14,167 bases of DNA. Source: an uncultured candidate division Zixibacteria bacterium (GTDB taxonomy: Bacteria > Zixibacteria > MSB-5A5 > GN15 > FEB-12). This document shows positions 8,211 through 14,167 of this stretch, piece after piece. Each line of letters opens with the position of its first letter. Within the stretch, counting starts at the first letter, position 1. Made by a program: the position numbers and the translations under genes. Where the stretch lies: the NCBI GenBank assembly GCA_913009765.1, contig CAJVYT010000065.1:1-14167 (forward strand), written 5' to 3'. The notes below the pieces were generated by a model. That model ran no database searches and was not told where the DNA came from. It saw only the letters and a list, made by a program, of their open reading frames with translations.

Positions 8211-11200
8211 TTAAGAGCAGCCGGAGGTTGTTCCGCAGGTGTCACACTTGAGGCAGGTACCGTTGCGAACCATGGTAAACTGTCCGCATTCAGAACACAT
8301 ATCACCTTCGTATCCTTTTAGTCTTGCTTCTCGAATTTCTTCAAAGAGTTTTTGTCCTCTGTCATCTGCGATTTTTTTACCGGTCGCGGATGCAGTCCCA
8401 AGCATCGCCGCTGTTTTTGCAGTGTCTTGAGCCGCAATCTTAGGCTCCATCTGGTTACCATTTGTTATACCTCCTGTATCACTTTTATATGAAATTCCAT
8501 TTTTATTCTTTTGTGTCGTAGAACTGTCAGGCTTCACAATCTTTTTTATTCTTGATATATGACTTGATTGTATATCGGTTTTCTTGCGAACACCGGTTTG
8601 TGCATTACCTGAAGAATTCTTCTGCTGTTCTTCTTCGACAAACTCCATAGTTTCATCAGCAGGTTTACCGATGGTGTCACCTGTTAAATCTTCATCTGAA
8701 ATATGAGCAAGATCGTTTCGTCCGAGATAGGTAATAGCAAGTTCTCTGAAGATATAATCAATAATTGAGGTTGACATTTTTATAGATTTGTTTCCGGTTA
8801 CCATTCCATTTGGTTCAAACCGACTAAATAAAAATGCTTCGACATATTCTTCAAGAGGAACACCGTGTTGCAACCCTAATGACACTGCAATAGCAAACGA
8901 GTTCATCATTGAACGGAAAGCAGCACCTTCACGATGCATATCTAAAAAGATTTCACCAAGGGTACCGTCAGAATAATCGCCGGTACGCAAATACAGTTTG
9001 TGTCCGCCTACAACAGCTTTTTGAGTATAGCCTGCTCTGCGATTCGGCATTTTACGACGTTTGGCAATATAGCGATAGATAACTTTTTGTGCCATTTTTT
9101 CAGAGACATTAGCTACAGTAAGCGGCTCATCGTCGTCATCAAACAAAGCAGCATTTAACGGCTGGCTGAGTTTGGAACCGTCACGATAGAGAGCAATCGC
9201 TTTTGTCATAGTTTCCCAAGACATGCGGTATGCTTTTTTTACATCGTCAATAGATGCTTCTGCAGGCATATTAATAGTTTTTGAAATAGCACCTGAAATA
9301 AACGGCTGTGAAGCAGCCATCATGCGTATATGAGATTCAAATTTAATAAAGCGAACCCCTTTTTTACCACACTTATTGGCACAGTCAAAAATAGGCAGGT
9401 CTTTTGTTTTTATATGAGAAGCTTCCTCAATTGTCATAGTACCGCAGACATACTCGTTGGCTGCCTCTATTTGTTCTTTGGTAAATCCCAATTCACCTAA
9501 AAGAGAAAAATTCCAACCATCATAAGTATCTTCTGTAAAGCCTAAGGTATCTTTTAAGAATTCTTCACCCAAGACAAACTTATTAAAAACAAAAGAAATA
9601 TCAAAAGCATTTGGTATCTGTTCTTCAATTTTTTCTATCTCTTCGTCGCCGAACCCTTTTGCTTTTAGAGATTCATGGTTGATAAAAGGTGCCTGCTTGA
9701 AAGTTTTATGACCGGTGGCATAGAGAATTATTTCTTCAATCTCTTCATCGGTGTAACCCAATTTTTGTAGTGCTATTGGAACAGATTTATTAATAATTTT
9801 AAAATATCCGCCTCCGGCAAGTTTTTTGAATTTTACAAGTGAAAAATCAGGTTCAATACCGGTCGTGTCACAATCCATCAACAATCCGATTGTTCCGGTT
9901 GGGGCAATGACTGTTGACTGGGCATTGCGATAACCATACACATCACCTAATTCAACTACTTTATCCCAAATTTTTCGGACTCTTGAAACTAAATCTTCAG
10001 GAATATAATTTGGGTTGATTCCGGTTGGTTTGACAGTTAAATCTTCATATTCTGATTTATCGGCATTGTAGGCAGCTCGACGATGGTTACGCATTACTTT
10101 GAGCATAGCATCGCGATTTCTATAAAAAGCAGAAAATGCTCCCAGTTCTTTTGACATTTCAGCAGATGTAACATACGCCTCTCCTGTTAAAAGACCTGAT
10201 AAAACACCGCACCATGCATAAGCCTCCGATGAATCATATGGTATTCCCATACGCATCAAAAGAGTTCCTAAATTGGCAAAACCTAAACCAAGAGTACGGT
10301 AGTCATACGATTTTTGAGCTATCGGTTTTGACGGGAACGACGCCATAAGCACAGAAATTTCTAATACAATTGTCCAAATACGAGTCGCATGTAGATAACC
10401 TTCAACATCAAAAGAACCGTCATCTTTTAAGAATTTGATTAAATTAATAGATGCTAAGTTACAGGCGGTATCATCCAAAAACATATATTCCGAACATGGG
10501 TTGGATGCGTTGATTCTTCCGTCTGTCGGACAGGTATGCCATTCATTGATAGTGGAATCAAACTGTACTCCCGGGTCAGCACATGACCATGCCGAGTAAC
10601 AAATCTTTTCAAACATTTCAGATGCAGGAAGCTCTGCGGCAACTGAATTGTCGGTTCGGTTTTTAAGTTCCCAGTTTTCATTGTTATTCAGTTTTTCAAA
10701 AAATTCATTTGGTATTCTGACCGAATTATTTGAGTTTTGACCGGAGACTGTTAAATACGCTTCCGAATCCCAGTTCGTATCTAATTCAATAAAGTTTATA
10801 TCCCCAATACCGTGACCAGCTAAGTCGAGTACTTTTTTGATATAGGTTTGGGGAACCATTAATTGTTTGGCTGTTCTTAATACTTCTTTTAATTTTTTAT
10901 TACTTTCCGGATTGGTATCGTACACAGAGTTGCCATTATCACCTGAAATACGGGCAGCATTGAATATTTCATTGAGCTGCTGTTTTATAACTTTCGAGCC
11001 TGTAACCAATGCGGCAACTTTTTGTTCTTCAATAACTTTCCAATCAATAAATTCTAAAATATCAGGATGGTCTAAATCGAGACAAACCATTTTGGCTGCT
11101 CTTCTTGTAGTACCGCCTGATTTAATGGCGCCGGCTGCGCGATCTCCAATGCGCAAGAACGACATCAGCCCTGATGAATTGCCGCCGCCAGATAAAGGTT

Positions 11201-11879
11201 CTTTTGAACCTCTAATTTGTGAGAAGTTTGAGCCTGTGCCTGAACCGTATTTGAATAAACGGGCTTCACGCACCCAAAGATCCATGATTCCGCCGTCGTT
11301 GACTAAATCGTCAGCAACAGATTGAATAAAACAGGCATGCGGCTGAGGATGTTCGTAAGCGTTTTTTGCCTGTTGTAATGTATGCAGTTCAGGGTCGACA
11401 AAATAATGTCCTTGAGACTTACCGGAAATACCATAGGCATAATGCAGTCCGGTATTAAACCATTGTGGTGAGTTGGGAGCTGCAATTTGTGATGCGAGCA
11501 TATAACAGAGTTCATCATAGAAAATCTGTGCATCATCTTCTGTCTCAAAATAGTTATGGTTTTCTCCCCAATGTTTCCAACAACCGGCTAAACGGTGAAA
11601 AACTTGCTTTGCATCTTTTTCTCCGCCGGTTTTTTGGTTTCCGTCATCATCAAGTATTGGTTTTCCTTTTTCGTCAAAAAGAGGAACTCCTGCTTTGCGA
11701 AAATATTTTTGTGCTAAAATATCAATTGCTACTTGTGACCAGTTTTCCGGCACTTCAATATTATCTTGCAAAAATACTGTTGAGCCATCTGTATTTTTAA
11801 TCTCTGATTTTCTTTTAGCAAAATTTATTCTACTATATGGCGATTCACCTTCTCGAGTGAAAAAACGCTGTAATTTCAA
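8211..11879 (-). CDS. nrdJ: Adenosylcobalamin-dependent ribonucleotide reductase (class II)
   Basis: This cytoplasmic enzyme reduces ribonucleotides to deoxyribonucleotides using a cobalamin-generated thiyl radical, without oxygen. The 1222 residues match the long NrdJ form. HACFIQS supplies redox C183. [15 protein letters not shown] supplies N460, radical-carrying C462, E464 and redox partner C473, with the family spacing of 11 between C462 and C473. APTGTIG (about 660) is the substrate phosphate loop. A TSCPD-type segment follows at about 950-1070 ([21 protein letters not shown]), then a low-complexity linker. The C-terminal cysteine cluster C1195xxC1198, C1209, C1212, C1215 and C1221 can bind zinc and relay electrons. 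No ATP-cone is seen at the N-terminus. The start is TTG, supported by AGGAGG 6 nt upstream. It overlaps a possible leader ORF, is preceded by two NrdR boxes, and no cobalamin riboswitch was found. No class I reductase is present in the window. Confidence 0.96.
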   Translation of the reverse strand: MKLQRFFTREGESPYSRINFAKRKSEIKNTDGSTVFLQDNIEVPENWSQVAIDILAQKYFRKAGVPLFDEKGKPILDDDGNQKTGGEKDAKQVFHRLAGCWKHWGENHNYFETEDDAQIFYDELCYMLASQIAAPNSPQWFNTGLHYAYGISGKSQGHYFVDPELHTLQQAKNAYEHPQPHACFIQSVADDLVNDGGIMDLWVREARLFKYGSGTGSNFSQIRGSKEPLSGGGNSSGLMSFLRIGDRAAGAIKSGGTTRRAAKMVCLDLDHPDILEFIDWKVIEEQKVAALVTGSKVIKQQLNEIFNAARISGDNGNSVYDTNPESNKKLKEVLRTAKQLMVPQTYIKKVLDLAGHGIGDINFIELDTNWDSEAYLTVSGQNSNNSVRIPNEFFEKLNNNENWELKNRTDNSVAAELPASEMFEKICYSAWSCADPGVQFDSTINEWHTCPTDGRINASNPCSEYMFLDDTACNLASINLIKFLKDDGSFDVEGYLHATRIWTIVLEISVLMASFPSKPIAQKSYDYRTLGLGFANLGTLLMRMGIPYDSSEAYAWCGVLSGLLTGEAYVTSAEMSKELGAFSAFYRNRDAMLKVMRNHRRAAYNADKSEYEDLTVKPTGINPNYIPEDLVSRVRKIWDKVVELGDVYGYRNAQSTVIAPTGTIGLLMDCDTTGIEPDFSLVKFKKLAGGGYFKIINKSVPIALQKLGYTDEEIEEIILYATGHKTFKQAPFINHESLKAKGFGDEEIEKIEEQIPNAFDISFVFNKFVLGEEFLKDTLGFTEDTYDGWNFSLLGELGFTKEQIEAANEYVCGTMTIEEASHIKTKDLPIFDCANKCGKKGVRFIKFESHIRMMAASQPFISGAISKTINMPAEASIDDVKKAYRMSWETMTKAIALYRDGSKLSQPLNAALFDDDDEPLTVANVSEKMAQKVIYRYIAKRRKMPNRRAGYTQKAVVGGHKLYLRTGDYSDGTLGEIFLDMHREGAAFRSMMNSFAIAVSLGLQHGVPLEEYVEAFLFSRFEPNGMVTGNKSIKMSTSIIDYIFRELAITYLGRNDLAHISDEDLTGDTIGKPADETMEFVEEEQQKNSSGNAQTGVRKKTDIQSSHISRIKKIVKPDSSTTQKNKNGISYKSDTGGITNGNQMEPKIAAQDTAKTAAMLGTASATGKKIADDRGQKLFEEIREARLKGYEGDMCSECGQFTMVRNGTCLKCDTCGTTSGCS

Positions 11880-11989
11880 TATATACCTCCTGTTAAACGC
11901 ATGTAAACTACACCATCCTGGTTGTCTTTTACAAATTCCATTGTTAATTCTAATATAATTATAACTGAGGGTACGAAAACTTTAGGCAT
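11876..11989 (-). CDS. Possible 37-residue leader ORF coupled to nrdJ
   Basis: An ATG at 11989 opens 37 codons ending in TGA at 11876-11878. The stop overlaps the nrdJ TTG start as TTGA, a 4-nt overlap typical of translational coupling. GAGAGG (11995-12000) lies 5 nt before the ATG, and the nrdJ Shine-Dalgarno sits inside its last codons. The predicted promoter would start transcription about 14 bases before the ATG. The product begins MPKVFVPSV and ends [13 protein letters not shown]. That last phrase resembles the strand before the CxxC in NifU C-terminal domains, but no cysteines follow, so this may be coincidence or a relic. It could also be chance reading of a leader. Function unknown. 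Confidence 0.4.
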   Translation of the reverse strand: MPKVFVPSVIIILELTMEFVKDNQDGVVYMRLTGGIY

Positions 11990-12007
11990 CCCATCCTCTC
12001 TCAGTAG

Positions 12008-12057
12008 ACACTATATATAGTGGTTCAATAATTGCAAACCACTAAAAATTGTGGTTT
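12008..12057 (-). promoter_or_regulatory. Tandem NrdR boxes upstream of nrdJ
   Basis: Box 1 (12008-12023) is ACACTATATATAGTGG, with a perfect 14-base palindromic core and near identity to the known NrdR consensus ACACWATATATWGTGT. Box 2 (12039-12054) is CCACTAAAAATTGTGG, and its symmetric flanks extend it to 12036-12057. The centres are 31 bp apart, three helical turns, as is usual for cooperative NrdR binding. NrdR is a zinc/ATP-cone repressor of ribonucleotide reductase genes; its gene is not in this window. On the plus strand box 2 also resembles a hairpin with a T tail. Confidence 0.88.
12010..12037 (-). promoter_or_regulatory. Likely nrdJ operon promoter overlapping NrdR box 1
   Basis: On the minus strand TTGCAA (12032-12037) and TATAGT (12010-12015) are separated by 16 bases. 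The -10 lies inside NrdR box 1 and the -35 between the two boxes, which fits repression by occlusion. The start would be near 12003. Confidence 0.5.
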
Positions 12058-12388
12058 TTTTAAGTTTTTTTGTATTCTCTTGTAGGATAACAAGCTATGA
12101 AAATACGACTATATGACCTTTTCATTATTTGCTTTACTCAAATGAAGAACAATTTTTTTCACATTGCTAACACATTGTTTTACTTAGACATACGAAGTGT
12201 TAATTCTATATCACATTGTAGGGTTACATATAATACATTTTGTACACACATTATTCTTTTGGCTACCATAGACTTACCGAAGTAAGAACATACTACCAAC
12301 AGGTTGTCCACAAAAAATGTTGATAAATGCTTTTAATTGTGAGAAAAATAACTTCTAAAATTTACATTATATACGGTAGAATTTAACT
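12058..12388. other. Very A+T-rich gene-free DNA
   Basis: No supported gene. A 62-codon reading frame at 12097-12285 has no family resemblance and looks random. TTGTCCACA at 12304-12312 resembles a single DnaA box, with a weaker TTGTACACA at 12239, but nothing else suggests an origin. Confidence 0.4.
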
Positions 12389-12458
12389 GTTGTGTTTCAA
12401 GTTGCCCTGAGCTGAGTCGAAAGGTCTTGGAACACATTTGGGACTTTATTAACAAGCC
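12389..12458 (+). repeat. 70-bp dispersed repeat, copy 2
   Basis: This is the same length as 51-120 with no gaps and nine substitutions by my count. The G-to-T change in CTGAGCTGAGTCGAA breaks the exact match to the arm at 17-32. It ends in AACAAGCC, six bases before another inverted repeat. Confidence 0.8.
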
Positions 12459-12463
12459 TCTTC

Positions 12464-12507
12464 TCGTTAGTTCACAATTTTTATAAATCAAAATCAGGAA
12501 CTAACGA
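12464..12507. repeat. 10-bp inverted repeat with 24-nt loop
   Basis: TCGTTAGTTC (12464-12473) is exactly complementary to GAACTAACGA (12498-12507). The A+T-rich interior can pair further. It abuts the 70-bp repeat and may be part of a larger composite element. No T run suggests termination. Confidence 0.6.
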
Positions 12508-12595
12508 AACATTCAAAATTCACCTTGGCGTACCGACCTATGCATTGTAATTCTTATTAACGACTTCCGGATGCTTGAAAACAGTAATTTTTCTC

Positions 12596-12624
12596 TTGAC
12601 AAAAAGCTAATAATATAGTATTTT
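12596..12624 (+). promoter_or_regulatory. Sigma70-type promoter for a possible small RNA
   Basis: A perfect TTGACA (12596-12601) is followed after 17 bases by TATTTT (12619-12624), four of six consensus bases. Transcription would start near 12631. Confidence 0.55.
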
Positions 12625-12630
12625 TTTTAC

Positions 12631-12710
12631 GCAATCGGAAAGTGTTACTCTTTCTGTGGATTACCTAATATCGTCCACCCAGGCAGACCGCAATCTGCTT
12701 GGGTTTTTTT
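12631..12710 (+). ncRNA. Candidate structured small RNA of about 80 nt
   Basis: The interval lies between a promoter-like pair and a strong terminator and contains no ORF of note. It can form CGGAAAG / CTTTCTG (12636-12642 with 12650-12656), GTGGA / TCCAC (12656-12660 with 12674-12678, competing by two bases with the terminator stem), and the terminator hairpin. No known RNA family is recognised. It could instead be a decayed leader. Confidence 0.4.
12677..12710 (+). terminator. Intrinsic terminator in the nrdJ-pgsA gap
   Basis: ACCCAGGCAGA (12677-12687) pairs with TCTGCTTGGGT (12694-12704), including one G-T pair, around CCGCAA, and is followed by T residues to 12710. No protein gene on the plus strand precedes it for more than 5 kb. 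Confidence 0.9.
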
Positions 12711-12815
12711 ATGCATTATTTCTCTCAAATTCTATACTTATATAATAATTTAGCTCATTGGATACCAACAGAATACGAGTAGTGTTTTTCTTTGAAAATT
12801 CTTCTGATATGTAAT

Positions 12816-12842
12816 GTCAAAACCACAGGGGTTTTGACCTAC
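12816..12842. repeat. Hairpin repeat, second member of the 8076 family
   Basis: The stem GTCAAAACC / GGTTTTGAC (9 bp) has loop ACAGG and is followed by CTAC. The element at 8076-8102 has the same stem length, loop and CTAC tail; its stem differs at two positions, and both partner bases change to keep pairing. It lacks a T run. It ends just before the pgsA promoter. Confidence 0.75.
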
Positions 12843-12845
12843 TGC

Positions 12846-12874
12846 TTGACAACAGCTTGACACTTTCCTATTCT
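12846..12874 (+). promoter_or_regulatory. Promoter of pgsA-pgpA
   Basis: A perfect TTGACA (12846-12851), a 17-base spacer and TATTCT (12869-12874) predict a start near 12881, about 13 bases before the pgsA ATG. A second TTGACA at 12857 has a poorer -10. The very short leader fits the lack of a clear Shine-Dalgarno. Confidence 0.65.
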
Positions 12875-12893
12875 GCATGTACCTTGACAAACG

Positions 12894-13481
12894 ATGAATA
12901 CGCCAAACAAATTGACCATATTACGCATTATTATTGCACCGATTTTCATTTACTTTTTTGTAATTGAAGACTTCTATATGCGTCTTATCGCTATGTTTTT
13001 GTTTATAATTGCAGCATTAACAGATATGGCAGACGGTTATTATGCACGCAAATACGGCATAATAACCGGATTTGGCAAATTTATGGATCCTTTGGCTGAT
13101 AAAATCTTAGTCTCGGCGGCATTGATTTCATTTATATCACTTGGCTATGTGACCGCCTTGCCGGTGTTTTTAATAATCGGGAGGGAGTTTTCTATTACCG
13201 GTTTGCGTTTATTGGCTGCCTATCGAGGAGTGGTTATCTCGCCTACGTGGTGGGCAAAAACAAAAACTTTTTTACAGCTTACTCTTGTTGGGGTGATGCT
13301 GACATATATCACTCTTATGGATGGGTTAGCTTATTACAACTCACCACTTTTTGAAACTTTACAATTTGATTATCGTTTTTATTTTAATATAGCGATGTGG
13401 CTAACAGCCGTAATCACTGTCTGGACAGGTATTGATTATTCGATAAAATATTTTTATATGCTTAAAACGGTGCTAAAATAA
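12894..13481 (+). CDS. pgsA: CDP-diacylglycerol-glycerol-3-phosphate 3-phosphatidyltransferase
   Basis: This integral membrane enzyme joins CDP-diacylglycerol and glycerol-3-phosphate to give phosphatidylglycerophosphate and CMP. The 195 residues are of usual length. The full CDP-alcohol phosphotransferase motif D-x2-D-G-x2-A-R-x8-G-x3-D-x3-D is present with D44, D47, G48, A51, R52, G61, D65 and D69; the aspartates bind the metals. NKLTILRI at the N-terminus and IIGREFSITGLR further on are typical of PgsA rather than other members. About six hydrophobic segments are visible. The stop shares its last base with the pgpA start (TAATG), so the next enzyme of the pathway is probably translationally coupled. 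The ATG at 12894 has no clear ribosome site, which fits the short predicted leader. Confidence 0.95.
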   Translation: MNTPNKLTILRIIIAPIFIYFFVIEDFYMRLIAMFLFIIAALTDMADGYYARKYGIITGFGKFMDPLADKILVSAALISFISLGYVTALPVFLIIGREFSITGLRLLAAYRGVVISPTWWAKTKTFLQLTLVGVMLTYITLMDGLAYYNSPLFETLQFDYRFYFNIAMWLTAVITVWTGIDYSIKYFYMLKTVLK

Positions 13482-13908
13482 TGAAAAAATTTCTTGCTCT
13501 TTTTACCGCAACCGGAATGTACTCAGGGTACCTCCGACCATTTTCAGGGACATGGGGTACTATTCCTGCATGGCTGATAGGCTACTATCTTATACAGGGT
13601 GATACTACTCTCATGATTGCTGTAACAATTATTGCGTTTATATTATCTGTTTGGTCGGCAGGTGAAGCAGAAAAATATTTTGGACACGACGGCAAGTCTA
13701 TTGTCATGGATGAATGGGCAGGCATGTTTGTTACTTTTCTCTTTTTGCCGTTTTCGCTGCTGTCTTATGGTATAGCTTTTTTTGCATTTCGTCTGTTTGA
13801 TGTTGTCAAAATAGCTCCGGCGGCACAATTTGAAAATCTTCCCGGCGGCTGGGGGGTTACAATGGATGATATTGCCGCAGGAGTGTATGCTAATATTTTT
13901 ACACAAGC
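13481..13908 (+). CDS. pgpA: Phosphatidylglycerophosphatase A, 3' end lost to adapter
   Basis: PgpA removes the phosphate from phosphatidylglycerophosphate, finishing phosphatidylglycerol, the product line of pgsA just upstream. Visible PgpA features are GYLRPFSGTWGTIPA, HDGKSIVMDEWAGM, FFAFRLFDVVK and GGWGVTMDDIAAGVYA, with the conserved acidic residues at D76/E77 and D129/D130, and several hydrophobic segments. Homologues often read KP after FD-x-x; here it is KI. Genuine sequence supports 142 residues, to about NIFTQ; the next codons are sequencing adapter, so the apparent 164-residue product is false. PgpA proteins are usually about 150-170 residues, so only a short tail is missing. The partial state is technical, not a pseudogene. 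Confidence 0.93.
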
Positions 13909-13974
13909 AGATCGGAAGAGCACACGTCTGAACTCCAGTCACACTGATATATCTCGTATGCCGTCTTCTGCTTG
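13909..13974 (+). other. Illumina TruSeq indexed adapter (contamination)
   Basis: The sequence begins AGATCGGAAGAGCACACGTC, continues to CCAGTCAC, then ACTGAT plus AT (13943-13950, matching TruSeq index 25), then ATCTCGTATGCCG through GCTTG. It is complete and without mismatch to the adapter as I know it. It is read-through from a short insert left in the assembly. The first one or two bases could also belong to the genome. Confidence 0.98.
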
Positions 13975-14167
13975 AAAAAAAAAAAAAAAAGGAAAAAAAA
14001 AAAAAAAAAAGTAGAAGAAAAGAAAGAAGAAAAAAGAACTGCATAGTCGACGCCAACACTGCAGTTCGTACTCAGAGCACCGCACCAATGCCAGTGAGCT
14101 GACAGCCGAGATTCAGTCCAGACACAATCCGCAGACTAGCAGTGCGCTCTCTAAGTACGATGCAGCA
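13975..14167. other. Poly-A and read-tail noise (artefact)
   Basis: After the adapter come A runs (13975-14010) broken only by GG, then an A/G-rich stretch, then about 125 bases of mixed, more G+C-rich sequence with no coding or structural sense. This is what a sequencer reports after running off the end of a molecule. It should not be annotated. Confidence 0.9.

Noticed and set aside
11880..12060. Cobalamin riboswitch upstream of nrdJ
   Set aside because: No B12-box (GCCACTG-like) was seen on the transcribed strand and the leader is too short if the predicted promoter is right.
12036..12060. Plus-strand terminator AAACCAC...GTGGTTT with T run
   Set aside because: No plus-strand gene precedes it, and the exact 31-bp spacing to the perfect NrdR box makes an operator the better reading.
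12097..12285. 62-codon plus-strand ORF with a weak TAGGA upstream
   Set aside because: The translation looks like random A+T-rich DNA, without domain pattern, and lies in a gap of non-coding character.
12239..12312. DnaA-box-like TTGTCCACA and TTGTACACA in A+T-rich DNA, possible origin
   Set aside because: There is only one good match and one poor one, with no dnaA, dnaN, gidA or parAB nearby.
13643..14059. Minus-strand ORF of 138 codons crossing the end of pgpA
   Set aside because: Its N-terminal half is poly-F/L from poly-A noise and the reverse translation of the sequencing adapter; the rest is the shadow of pgpA.
1..14167. CRISPR array, tRNA, rRNA, transposase or phage genes
   Set aside because: No evenly spaced direct repeats, no tRNA cloverleaf elements, and no transposase or integrase motif were found on either strand.

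Overview
The window reads as chromosomal DNA from an uncultivated, A+T-rich, Gram-negative bacterium of the FCB superphylum, probably outside the classical Bacteroidetes. The FCB placement rests on a fused LpxC-FabZ protein and on a secreted protein ending in a YPNPFN-type (type IX secretion) tail. Against Bacteroidetes proper: clear Shine-Dalgarno sites (AGGAGG before nrdJ, GGAG before three other genes), sigma70-type promoters with 17-bp spacers, a tandem NrdR operator and REP-like palindromes. The exact phylum cannot be fixed from sequence reading alone.

Layout. 1-326: repeat-rich, gene-free. 327-2485 (minus): lpxC-fabZ and lpxA, overlapping by 4 nt behind a strong promoter; they encode lipid A and fatty-acid synthesis steps. 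2630-3160 (minus): small exported DUF4402-type protein. 3466-4947 (plus): secreted seven-repeat (beta-propeller-like) protein with a C-terminal sorting domain, followed by an intrinsic terminator. 5161-7632 (plus): membrane chemoreceptor with a NIT-type sensor, HAMP, signalling domain and C-terminal zinc-binding CZB domain, in visibly more A+T-rich DNA. 7633-8210: gene-free cluster of hairpins, including a 30-bp perfect palindrome and the nrdJ terminator. 8211-11879 (minus): nrdJ, B12-dependent ribonucleotide reductase, preceded by a possible 37-codon coupled leader ORF and a textbook pair of NrdR boxes. 11990-12893: about 0.9 kb without a convincing protein gene, holding a second copy of the 70-bp repeat from the left end, hairpins, a possible ~80-nt small RNA with promoter and terminator, and the pgsA promoter. 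12894-13908 (plus): pgsA and pgpA, overlapping by one base, the two-step route to phosphatidylglycerol.

From about 13909 the sequence is not biological. It is a complete Illumina TruSeq indexed adapter (index bases ACTGAT), then poly-A and read-tail noise. pgpA is therefore cut by an assembly artefact, and ORFs across this junction are spurious.

Most genes serve the envelope (lipid A, phosphatidylglycerol, exported proteins), with one dNTP-synthesis gene and one sensory gene. I found no convincing new defence or mobile system. The most interesting biology is the NrdR/leader-ORF/nrdJ unit, the hairpin repeat family that also supplies the nrdJ terminator, and the NIT-CZB receptor.
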